Part shown: piece after piece, positions 36,601 through 44,386 of the stretch
Numbering within the stretch: position 1 is the stretch's first letter
How the letters are laid out: every line of letters starts with the position of its first letter
NCBI RefSeq assembly: GCF_003966225.1
Contig: NZ_RXNU01000021.1
Coordinates: forward strand, 1-47,843
Reading direction: 5' to 3'
Length of the DNA: 47,843 nucleotides
From: Shewanella canadensis
GTDB taxonomy: Bacteria; Pseudomonadota; Gammaproteobacteria; Enterobacterales; Shewanellaceae
Made by a program: the position numbers and the translations under genes
Notes under the pieces: model-generated
What the model was told of the DNA's origin: nothing
The model's database searches: none
The model's input: the letters and a program-made list of their open reading frames with translations, nothing else

Positions 36601-37663
36601 CGATACGCAGCGTATCTGACATGTAAGCACCGTTATCAAGCTCGTTGATATACAGTGTGCTTATCTCTTTAATGCCAGCCAATGATAATTTAGCTAGATC
36701 TTCAAGGCTTATCTCAGCGTTCGCTGAAACTAACACTTCACCTGTATCCGGATCGATGTAATCCTGACCAGAGATCTTACCAGAGATGTAGTCAACCGGT
36801 ACTTCAAGTTCTGTAGTATTAGTCTTTTCAAGCTGACGAATATGACGTGCAGTAATGCGACGCCCTTTCTCAACAAGAATGCTACCTTCAGAATCTTTGA
36901 TATCGTAGCTAGCAGTCTCACCACGTAGGCGCTCTGCAACTAGATCCATCACTAATGAATCTTTCTTGATCTTAAAATTAACGCGATCGAAGAACAGATC
37001 CAGAATATCCTGAGTAGAATAGTCTAATGCACGCAGAATGATAGAAGCCGCAAGTTTACGACGACGGTCAATACGAACAAACAGAGCATCTTTAGGATCG
37101 AATTCAAAATCTAACCAAGAACCACGGTAAGGAATAATACGTGCGTTATAAAGCACCTTACCAGATGAGTGGGTCTTGCCGCGGTCGTGATCGAAGAAAA
37201 CACCAGGTGAACGGTGTAACTGAGATACAATAACACGCTCAGTACCATTGATAACAAAGGTACCGTTGTCAGTCATCATGGGGATATCACCCATGTAGAC
37301 TTCTTGTTCTTTAATGTCTTTAACTGTGCCAGGTGCCGCTTCACGGTCATACAACACCATACGCAATTTAACGCGTAGTGGTGCGGAGTATGTAACACCG
37401 CGAATTTGACACTCTTTCACATCAAAAACAGGCTCACCTAGCTTATAGCTAACATATTGTAGCTCTGAGTTACCAGAAAAGCTTTTGATGGGAAAAACGC
37501 TACGGAAAGCGGCCTCAAAACCACGCTCACCGGTAGGATCTTGATCGGTGAACTTTTTGAATGAGTCCAACTGTATAGACAAAAGATAAGGAATATCCAA
37601 AACTTGTGGACGTTTACCAAAGTCTTTGCGAATACGCTTCTTTTCAGAATAGGAGTAAACCAT
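33632..37663 (-). CDS. rpoB: RNA polymerase beta subunit
   Basis: 1343 residues. Start [20 protein letters not shown] at 37663, preceded by AGGAG; a longer in-frame form is rejected because the N-terminus aligns with the family here. The rifampicin region [20 protein letters not shown] (about 507-526) has wild-type residues. The C-terminal [16 protein letters not shown]-type segment and the clamp region are complete. Confidence 0.98.
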   Translation of the reverse strand: [1343 protein letters not shown]

Positions 37664-37830
37664 GGGTTTCCTCTGATTGCGAGATGTGACCAAGACTGAA
37701 ACAATCATTTGATTGAAACAGCACGTTTGCCCATCACCGTTGATGGCAAGAACCTAACCAGTAATCTCTGTTAGGAACTGCATAATCTGGCGACAAACGG
37801 TGAAAAAAAAATCGCCTACGCTTACAGCGC

Positions 37831-37866
37831 AAAAAAGGCCGACGGTTAAAAAACCGCCAGCCTTCA
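37831..37866 (-). terminator. Attenuator between rplL and rpoB
   Basis: Minus-strand AAGGCTGGCGGTT pairs with AACCGTCGGCCTT (two mismatched bases) and is followed by TTTT. It lies 35 nt past the rplL stop in a 238-nt gap. In E. coli a partial terminator at the same place lets only part of the transcripts reach rpoBC; this hairpin fits that role. The remaining 37664-37830 holds a run of eight or more As on the plus strand but no gene. Confidence 0.75.
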
Positions 37867-37901
37867 CCCGATTACTCGGGCTTAGTAAGTTAAATTATAA
37901 C

Positions 37902-38270
37902 TTACTTGATCTCTACAGAAGCACCAGCTTCTTCAAGGTCAGTTTTTAGAGCTTCAGCTTCTTCTTTAGTGATAGCTTCTTTAACTGCTACTGGAGCAGA
38001 TTCAGCCATAGCTTTAGCTTCTTTCAGGCCAAGACCTGTAGCGCCACGAAGAGCTTTAATTACTTTAACCTTGTTCTCACCGAACGAAGTCATCATAACG
38101 TCAAATTCAGTTTGCTCAGCAGCAGCAGCACCGCCTTCAGCACCGCCAGCAACAACAGCAGCAGCAGCAGATACGCCGAACTTCTCTTCCATTGCTTCGA
38201 TTAGTTCAACAACTTCCATTACAGACATTTCTGCAACAGCGTTTAAGATATCGTCTTTAGTGATAGACAT
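37902..38270 (-). CDS. rplL: 50S ribosomal protein L7/L12
   Basis: 122 residues. N-terminal dimerisation domain, an Ala/Gly-rich hinge (about 35-52) and the C-terminal factor-binding domain (KVIKALRGATGLGLKEAKAM). Present in multiple copies on L10 in the stalk that recruits translation GTPases. Confidence 0.98.
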   Translation of the reverse strand: MSITKDDILNAVAEMSVMEVVELIEAMEEKFGVSAAAAVVAGGAEGGAAAAEQTEFDVMMTSFGENKVKVIKALRGATGLGLKEAKAMAESAPVAVKEAITKEEAEALKTDLEEAGASVEIK

Positions 38271-38316
38271 AACAAAAAATTCCTATTGTTCTGAATTTAA
38301 GCAGCTAAGTATAAAC

Positions 38317-38817
38317 TTAAGCTGCTTCTTCTTTTTGATCGCGAAGGGCGGCCAGTGTACGTACCAGCTTGCCAGCAGATGCTTCTTTCATTGTCATCAT
38401 CAACTGAGCTATTGCTTCGTCGTATGTTGGCAGTTTCGCTAAGCGATCTATATCGGCTGCAGGGATTAAATCCCCTTCAAAGGCTGCTGCTTTAATTTCA
38501 AATTTCTCTTGTTGAGCGGCGAAATCTTTAAGAAGACGCGCTGCAGCACCTGGGTGCTCGTTAGAGAATGCAATTAAAGTAGGACCAGTAAACGTCTCGT
38601 TAAGGCACTCAAAATCAGTACCTTCAACAGCGCGCTTAACAAGAGTGTTACGTACAACTCTGATGTACACTCCTGCTTCGCGAGCTGCTTTACGCAGACC
38701 GGTCATCTCACCTACAGTTACGCCACGTGAATCGGCTACAACTGCAGATAAAGCACCTTTGGCAGCTTCGTTGACTTCAGCAACAATCGCTTTTTTGTCT
38801 TCGAGTCCTAATGCCAT
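38317..38817 (-). CDS. rplJ: 50S ribosomal protein L10
   Basis: 166 residues, MALGLEDKKAIVAEVNEAAK, with rRNA-binding N-terminal domain and C-terminal helix for L12 dimers. L10-L12 complexes repress translation by binding the leader at 38818-39000. Confidence 0.98.
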   Translation of the reverse strand: MALGLEDKKAIVAEVNEAAKGALSAVVADSRGVTVGEMTGLRKAAREAGVYIRVVRNTLVKRAVEGTDFECLNETFTGPTLIAFSNEHPGAAARLLKDFAAQQEKFEIKAAAFEGDLIPAADIDRLAKLPTYDEAIAQLMMTMKEASAGKLVRTLAALRDQKEEAA

Positions 38818-39000
38818 TGGCTTTACTCCTGGATTCTATCTAGGGGATTCCCTAGTAATTACCATGTTAAACACCTAAATGTTTAACGACTTACGGTGCT
38901 TATCCAGCAGAACAAAATCTATCTGGGGTCCGACACCGTCTACGTAGGAGATTAAGTCAGCCATTAGGCCGACACCTACGGTCTTGGACGGAAGTCTAAG
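38818..39000 (-). promoter_or_regulatory. L10 leader of rplJL
   Basis: The transcript upstream of rplJ contains CCGTCCAAGACCGTAGGTG and CTCCTACGTAGACGGTG, closely matching the E. coli L10 leader, whose kink-turn structure binds L10(L12)4. A further stem, GTTAAACA/TGTTTAAC (about 38863-38886), precedes the ribosome-binding site. This explains most of the 265-nt gap between rplA and rplJ. Confidence 0.75.
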
Positions 39001-39052
39001 ATTTGACCATATAAATGGCTAAATTATAGACCTCAACCCACAAGGTGCGCGC

Positions 39053-39081
39053 ATTATAGACTAATGCGCTAACCTTGTAAA
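39053..39081 (-). promoter_or_regulatory. rplJ promoter
   Basis: Minus-strand TTTACA (39076-39081), 17-nt spacer and TATAAT (39053-39058), followed by GCGCGCAC. The -35 begins 2 nt from the rplA stop. It allows rplJL-rpoBC to be transcribed independently of rplKA, as in E. coli. Confidence 0.75.
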
Positions 39082-39082
39082 A

Positions 39083-39784
39083 TTACTTAGCGTCTTCCAG
39101 AGTACTCTGGTCGACTGCAACACCTGCGCCCATAGTGGTCGAGATGCTAATTTTCTTCAAGAAAACACCTTTAGCTGCAGCAGGCTTAGCTTTCACTAGT
39201 GCCGCAACAAGTGCTTCCAAGTTTTCTTTTAGCTTAGCAGTTTCGAAGTCCACTTTACCGATAGTAGTGTGGATGATACCGTTCTTATCTGTACGGTAAC
39301 GAACCTGACCAGCTTTAGCGTTCTTAACTGCTTCAGCAACGTTTGGTGTTACAGTGCCAGTCTTAGGGTTAGGCATTAGACCACGTGGGCCTAAGATTTG
39401 ACCTAGCTGACCAACTACGCGCATTGCATCAGGAGAAGCAATAACGACGTCGAAGTTCATTTCACCAGCTTTAACTTGTGCAGCAAGCTCGTCCATACCG
39501 ACAAGTTCTGCACCAGCAGCAGTAGCAGCTTCAGCGTTAGCGCCCTGTGTAAACACAGCAACACGAACGTCACGACCTGTACCGTGTGGTAGCACTGTTG
39601 CGCCACGAACGTTTTGGTCAGATTTACGTGGATCAACACCTAGGTTAACCGCTACATCAACACTCTCAACGAACTTAGCAGTAGCTAGTTCCTTAAGTAG
39701 TGCAACAGCTTCATTGATGTCGTAGTTTTTAGTTACTTCTACTTTTTCGCGAATCAAGCGAGCGCGTTTAGTTAGCTTTGCCAT
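39083..39784 (-). CDS. rplA: 50S ribosomal protein L1
   Basis: 233 residues, MAKLTKRARLIREKVEVTKN, with the conserved ILGPRGLMPNPKTGTV (about 130-145). L1 forms the mobile stalk that moves E-site tRNA and represses rplK-rplA translation in E. coli. Four nt separate it from rplK. Confidence 0.98.
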   Translation of the reverse strand: MAKLTKRARLIREKVEVTKNYDINEAVALLKELATAKFVESVDVAVNLGVDPRKSDQNVRGATVLPHGTGRDVRVAVFTQGANAEAATAAGAELVGMDELAAQVKAGEMNFDVVIASPDAMRVVGQLGQILGPRGLMPNPKTGTVTPNVAEAVKNAKAGQVRYRTDKNGIIHTTIGKVDFETAKLKENLEALVAALVKAKPAAAKGVFLKKISISTTMGAGVAVDQSTLEDAK

Positions 39785-39788
39785 TATA

Positions 39789-40217
39789 TTAATCCTCTAC
39801 TACCAAACCCATTGAACGCGCAGTACCTTCAATTGAGCGAGTCATCGCTTCAATATCAGCACCAGTCATATCAGTAGCTTTAGTTTCAGCAATTTCCTGA
39901 ACTGCGCTACGCTTGATAGTTCCCACTTTTTCAGTGTTAGGACGACCAGAACCTGATTTCAGACCTGCTGCTTTAAGCAGTAGGAAAGATGCTGGTGGCG
40001 TCTTAGTTTCAAAAGTGAAAGAGCGATCAGTATATACAGTGATAACTACTGGAATTGGCATGCCTTTCTCGAACTTTTCAGTACGAGCATTGAATGCTTT
40101 ACAGAATTCCATGATGTTAACACCTTTCTGACCCAATGCAGGGCCGACTGGTGGCGACGGGTTTGCAGCACCGGCTGCTACTTGTAGTTTGATGTAACCA
40201 TCAACTTTCTTAGCCAT
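39789..40217 (-). CDS. rplK: 50S ribosomal protein L11
   Basis: 142 residues, MAKKVDGYIKLQVAAGAANP, with N-terminal PSPPVGPALGQKGVNIMEFC (thiostrepton and factor contact) and a C-terminal rRNA-binding domain. L11 is needed for RelA activation. Confidence 0.98.
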   Translation of the reverse strand: MAKKVDGYIKLQVAAGAANPSPPVGPALGQKGVNIMEFCKAFNARTEKFEKGMPIPVVITVYTDRSFTFETKTPPASFLLLKAAGLKSGSGRPNTEKVGTIKRSAVQEIAETKATDMTGADIEAMTRSIEGTARSMGLVVED

Positions 40218-40290
40218 GAGTATTTCCTCAGTATGGGTTCAAACGCCACCGACAACATGCCAGTTAGCTCCCCGAAAATAATGGGTGCGG

Positions 40291-40319
40291 ATTTTACAAC
40301 AAATCAGCACCCAGTCCAA
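40291..40319 (-). promoter_or_regulatory. rplK promoter
   Basis: Minus-strand TTGGAC (40314-40319), 17-nt spacer and TAAAAT (40291-40296), with discriminator CCGCACCC, in the 124-nt gap between nusG and rplK. It leaves a leader of about 70 nt that could hold an L1 site, which I cannot prove. Confidence 0.7.
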
Positions 40320-40341
40320 ATACTTTTTGTATTTAAATTAA

Positions 40342-40893
40342 TCAGCTTTTTTCGATCTGACCGAAGTCTAGCTCAACCGGAGTCGAACGACCGAAGATCA
40401 TGACAGAAACCTTAACGCGGTTCTTTTCATAATCAACCTCTTCAACGGTACCATTGAAGTCAGCAAATGGGCCGTCAGTAACACGAACGACTTCACCTGG
40501 TTCAAACATAACGCGATGCGTCGGAGACTCAACAGTCTCTTCAAGACGCTGAAGGATCGCATCAGCTTCTTTGTCAGAGATTGGAGCAGGACGATCTGAA
40601 GTACCGCCGATGAAGCCCATCACACGTGGGATGCTCTTCACCAGATGCCAACTTTCGTCATTCATTTCCATCTGGACTAATACATAGCCTGGGAAGAATT
40701 TACGCTCACTCTTACGGCGCTGACCGGCTCTCATCTCAACTACTTCTTCAGTAGGAACAAGAATTTCGCCAAAGTAGTGTTCCATGTTGTGCATCTGAAT
40801 GTATTCATTCAGAGTCTTAAGCACACGACCTTCATAACCAGAAAATGCCTGGACTACATACCATCTTTTTTTAGCTTCAGTTGCTTCAGTCAT
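40342..40893 (-). CDS. nusG: Transcription antitermination factor NusG
   Basis: 183 residues. NGN domain (KKRWYVVQAFSGYEGRVLKT, about 8-27) binds the polymerase clamp; KOW domain (EPGEVVRVTDGPFADFNGTV, about 126-145) binds Rho or S10. It is part of the rRNA antitermination complex. Nine nt after secE. Confidence 0.98.
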   Translation of the reverse strand: MTEATEAKKRWYVVQAFSGYEGRVLKTLNEYIQMHNMEHYFGEILVPTEEVVEMRAGQRRKSERKFFPGYVLVQMEMNDESWHLVKSIPRVMGFIGGTSDRPAPISDKEADAILQRLEETVESPTHRVMFEPGEVVRVTDGPFADFNGTVEEVDYEKNRVKVSVMIFGRSTPVELDFGQIEKS

Positions 40894-40902
40894 ATGAAGT
40901 GC

Positions 40903-41274
40903 CTATACGCCTGTAATAAAATTGACAATTCTCAGCAATACAGCGTCCATACCCCAAAGGATCAACGCTAGAATACCGGTCGCGGCTAATACAATAAATG
41001 TTGTATTAAGCGCTTCTTGACGCGTAGGCCAAACTACCTTACGTACTTCAATTTGTGCTTCACGAGCAAAAACAAGCGCTTGCTTACCTTTCTCAGTTTG
41101 AAGCGCAATAAATCCTGCAATAACGAAAGCTACTACTACACTTATTGCACGAACCAACACACTGGTTTCGCTATACATCTGATTGCCGACAATGGCGGCA
41201 GACAATAAGATAACGACTAGGGCCCACTTTACAATATCCAGAGAATTACCCTGGCTTTCAGTATTTGTTGTCAT
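40903..41274 (-). CDS. secE: Preprotein translocase subunit SecE
   Basis: 123 residues with three membrane helices, the long enterobacterial-type form. The essential amphipathic helix EVRKVVWPTRQEALNTT (about 76-92) precedes helix 3. It clamps SecY (coded at 13940). Pairs with nusG as a two-gene unit. Confidence 0.97.
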   Translation of the reverse strand: MTTNTESQGNSLDIVKWALVVILLSAAIVGNQMYSETSVLVRAISVVVAFVIAGFIALQTEKGKQALVFAREAQIEVRKVVWPTRQEALNTTFIVLAATGILALILWGMDAVLLRIVNFITGV

Positions 41275-41411
41275 CGGTTAATTCCGTTACTCACTACGAC
41301 CTGAGCTTGTGATCGGCTGTTTGAATTTCTGCAAATCCATCAACCCATTAAAATCCAACTTGCTACTCTAAACACCTAACCTAAGCTCAGAGGGTCAAAA
41401 ATCGGCCATAG

Positions 41412-41440
41412 ATTGTATTCTTATTCCGGCTACGAAGCAA
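41412..41440 (-). promoter_or_regulatory. secE-nusG promoter
   Basis: Minus-strand TTGCTT (41435-41440), 17-nt spacer, TACAAT (41412-41417), upstream of secE. The 41275-41480 stretch contains no tRNA-Trp gene and no coding sequence that I can see. Confidence 0.55.
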
Positions 41441-41481
41441 GAACACTAGCGACCTTGGATCAACATAGCATATAAAAAAAC

Positions 41482-41508
41482 AAAAAAAGGAAGCCGAAGC
41501 TTCCTTTT
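41482..41508 (-). terminator. Terminator of the tRNA-tuf operon
   Basis: Same stem (AAGGAAGC/GCTTCCTT, TTCG loop) and T run as at 24724-24750; the two copies are identical. Confidence 0.92.
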
Positions 41509-41536
41509 CTTTAGTGTCTTCTCAGATTAGTCGCTA

Positions 41537-42721
41537 TTAAGCAACAATCTCAGCTACAACACCAGCACCAACAGTACGACCACCTTCACGGATAGCGAAG
41601 CGTAAACCTTCATCCATCGCGATTGGGCAGATTAGCGTAACAGTCATAGCAACGTTGTCACCAGGCATTACCATCTCTACGCCTTCTGGCAATTCGATAG
41701 TACCGGTTACGTCAGTTGTACGGAAGTAGAACTGTGGACGGTAGCCTTTGAAGAATGGAGTGTGACGTCCACCTTCTTCTTTTGACAGAACGTAGATTTC
41801 TGACTTGAAAGTTGTGTGTGGAGTGATTGAACCAGGAGCAGCAAGAACCTGACCACGCTCAACATCTTCACGCTTAGTACCACGTAGAAGAACACCACAG
41901 TTCTCGCCAGCACGACCTTCGTCAAGAAGCTTACGGAACATTTCAACACCAGTACAAGTAGTCTTAGTAGTATCTTTGATACCAATAATTTCTACTTCTT
42001 CACCAACTTTGATGATACCGCGCTCTACACGACCAGTTACTACAGTACCACGGCCTGAGATTGAGAAAACATCTTCGATTGGAAGGATGAATGCACCATC
42101 GATAGCACGCTCTGGCTCTGGAATGTAAGTATCTAGTGCTTCTGCAAGCTCAAGAATCTTAGCTTCCCACTCTGGCTCGCCTTCAAGGGCTTTAAGCGCA
42201 GAACCTTGGATAACTGGTAGGTCATCACCTGGGAAGTCATATTCAGAAAGAAGTTCACGAACTTCCATCTCTACAAGCTCAAGAAGCTCTTCATCGTCAA
42301 CCATGTCACATTTGTTCATGAATACGATGATGAATGGTACGCCAACCTGACGTGAAAGCAGAATGTGCTCACGTGTTTGTGGCATTGGACCATCTGTAGA
42401 AGCAACTACTAGAATCGCGCCGTCCATCTGTGCAGCACCAGTGATCATGTTTTTAACATAATCGGCGTGACCAGGACAATCTACGTGTGCGTAGTGACGA
42501 GCAGGAGTGTCATATTCGATGTGAGAGGTATTAATTGTAATACCGCGCTCACGCTCTTCTGGAGCGTTATCGATCTGTGCGAAGTCTTTAACTTCACCAC
42601 CGTAAGTCTTCGTTAAAACTGAAGAGATAGCAGCAGTTAGAGTTGTTTTACCATGGTCAACGTGACCGATGGTACCCACGTTTACATGTGGTTTATTACG
42701 TTCAAATTTTTCTTTAGCCAT
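41537..42721 (-). CDS. tuf: Elongation factor Tu (copy in the tRNA operon)
   Basis: 394 residues, the same protein as the 24779 copy. The start is ATG at 42721 rather than GTG. From 41482 to 42361 the DNA matches the other copy base for base by eye; only the 5' third differs, at about nine silent sites. It lies downstream of tRNA-Thr, -Tyr and -Gly, as tufB does in E. coli, so it is probably cotranscribed with them. Confidence 0.97.
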   Translation of the reverse strand: MAKEKFERNKPHVNVGTIGHVDHGKTTLTAAISSVLTKTYGGEVKDFAQIDNAPEERERGITINTSHIEYDTPARHYAHVDCPGHADYVKNMITGAAQMDGAILVVASTDGPMPQTREHILLSRQVGVPFIIVFMNKCDMVDDEELLELVEMEVRELLSEYDFPGDDLPVIQGSALKALEGEPEWEAKILELAEALDTYIPEPERAIDGAFILPIEDVFSISGRGTVVTGRVERGIIKVGEEVEIIGIKDTTKTTCTGVEMFRKLLDEGRAGENCGVLLRGTKREDVERGQVLAAPGSITPHTTFKSEIYVLSKEEGGRHTPFFKGYRPQFYFRTTDVTGTIELPEGVEMVMPGDNVAMTVTLICPIAMDEGLRFAIREGGRTVGAGVVAEIVA

Positions 42722-42912
42722 GGTATTGCCCCAATCAGATATCTTGGTGATGAAACCTACATATAACAAAAAATCCGATGCATAAATGTCATCGAATCAA
42801 TTATTGTTGTCTGTAATTAGGATGTTTGAAAGTGGCTGGCACTGAAGGGCAGAATCTTAGAACCTAACCCTTTAGGGCGTGCTCATCAAGTCAGAGCACT
42901 GTCAGCGAAAAT

Positions 42913-42986
42913 TGGAGCGGATGGCGGGAATCGAACCCGCGTTATCAGCTTGGAAGGCTGGAGTAATACCATTATACGACATCCGC
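42913..42986 (-). tRNA. tRNA-Gly (TCC)
   Basis: 74 nt with CCA encoded. Acceptor GCGGATG pairs with CATCCGC; anticodon TCC in CCTTCCAAG; T-arm GGTTCGATTCC. Closest to tuf in the tRNA-tuf unit, with 191 nt of leader between. That leader contains a GTGCTC/GAGCAC stem (about 42880-42900). Confidence 0.97.
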
Positions 42987-43021
42987 GCAACCTACTTCAG
43001 GTTACCTAACTACCTAGAAAA

Positions 43022-43106
43022 TGGTGGAGGGAGAAGGATTCGAACCTTCGAAGGCTGAGCCGTCAGATTTACAATCTGATCCCTTTGGCCACTCGGGAAC
43101 CCCTCC
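43022..43106 (-). tRNA. tRNA-Tyr (GTA)
   Basis: 85 nt with CCA encoded and a long class II variable arm. Anticodon GTA in ATTGTAAAT; acceptor GGAGGGG pairs with CCCTCC, allowing one G-T or mismatch. Middle gene of the three. Confidence 0.97.
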
Positions 43107-43113
43107 AGAGAAA

Positions 43114-43189
<76 letters not shown>

Positions 43190-43207
43190 GTGTCATTTCG
43201 GTAGCGG

Positions 43208-43236
43208 ATATTATGGAAATGTCGGCTAGAGTGCAA
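43208..43236 (-). promoter_or_regulatory. Promoter of the tRNA-tuf operon
   Basis: Minus-strand TTGCAC (43231-43236), 17-nt spacer, TAATAT (43208-43213), then CCGCTACC. The predicted start is about 10 nt from tRNA-Thr. It faces away from coaA. Confidence 0.7.
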
Positions 43237-43419
43237 TAGCAAAATCGAAAAAAAATGAAAAAAAGCCTTAATACCTGCCTTTTTGGTTACAAAAACAGCT
43301 TTGCGTTTGTTTTTGCAGCACGCAAACCGAGTATGCATAAACATCTCGCTGAAAGTCAGCTTTAATATTGTTCGAGATAATTTGTTAGTGTACTGTGCCT
43401 CCTCACAGGGAGAAAACCA

Positions 43420-44370
43420 ATGACATCCGAAAATCCAATTCACAATGCACTGTATCTGGGATTCAACAGATCACAGTGGGCAGGATTAAGGGAATCGGTA
43501 CCTTTAACACTCAACGAGCCTGAACTTGCTGATCTTAGGGGTATAAATGAGAAGCTCTCTTTGACTGAGGTCACCGATATCTATCTCCCACTTAGCCGTT
43601 TACTCAACCTAATTGTGGGTGCAAAGCAAAAAAGAGGCTTAGTGCTCAACGAGTTCTTAGGTCGAAAGCCCCCCAAGCGTCCTTACATTATAAGTATCGC
43701 CGGCAGTGTTGCGGTTGGTAAGAGCACGACCGCACGTATTCTTCAGGCTCTACTCAGCCAGTGGCCTGAGCACCCAAGAGTCGATCTCGTCACCACCGAT
43801 GGATTCCTTTATCCGCTTGCTGAACTCAAGCGTCGCGGTTTATTGCAGAGAAAAGGCTTCCCTGAAAGTTATGATATGAAGATGCTGGTTGAATTCATCT
43901 CCAATGTCAAAGCGGGAAATGAACACGTCAAATCACCACTTTATTCGCATATCAGCTACGACCGAATTACAGATGATTACCAAGCCATCGAACAGCCAGA
44001 TATCCTAATCATAGAGGGGTTGAATGTTTTACAATCGGGACAGGATTCGGCGGTAGGAATTCAACAGCCATTCGTATCAGATTTTGTCGACTTCTCAATC
44101 TATGTCGATGCAGAGGAACAATTGCTGAAGAAGTGGTATATCGATCGGTTTTTACAATTTCGCGGTGGTGCTTTCAGTGATGAAAAATCCTATTTTCATC
44201 ACTATTCAAACTTGGCCGATAACGAAGCAGAAACAATTGCTGCCAATATTTGGGACAGCATTAACGGACCCAATTTGAAATTAAATATCGAGCCCACTCG
44301 CGATCGTGCACATCTGATCCTGCAGAAAGGATGCGATCACTTGATGAGCCAAGTTTTGTTGCGAAAGTAA
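43420..44370 (+). CDS. coaA: Pantothenate kinase type I (CoaA)
   Basis: 316 residues. P-loop GSVAVGKST (95-103), the type I signature; DGFLYP and the substrate-binding FLQFRGGAF region follow. It phosphorylates pantothenate, the first and feedback-regulated step of CoA synthesis. AGGGAGA precedes the ATG. It is rightward, divergent from the tRNA operon and convergent with birA, whose stop lies 16 nt away. Confidence 0.97.
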   Translation: MTSENPIHNALYLGFNRSQWAGLRESVPLTLNEPELADLRGINEKLSLTEVTDIYLPLSRLLNLIVGAKQKRGLVLNEFLGRKPPKRPYIISIAGSVAVGKSTTARILQALLSQWPEHPRVDLVTTDGFLYPLAELKRRGLLQRKGFPESYDMKMLVEFISNVKAGNEHVKSPLYSHISYDRITDDYQAIEQPDILIIEGLNVLQSGQDSAVGIQQPFVSDFVDFSIYVDAEEQLLKKWYIDRFLQFRGGAFSDEKSYFHHYSNLADNEAETIAANIWDSINGPNLKLNIEPTRDRAHLILQKGCDHLMSQVLLRK

Positions 44371-44386
44371 TAGGTAGCCAGAAGCG

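Noticed and set aside
37906..38442. Rightward 178-codon frame over rplL/rplJ
   Set aside because: It is antisense to two ribosomal genes; the alanine- and serine-rich product is the complement of the L7/L12 hinge.
41401..41480. tRNA-Trp between tuf and secE
   Set aside because: I looked for this because tRNA-Trp is often placed here, but found no acceptor, D-arm or CCA anticodon.
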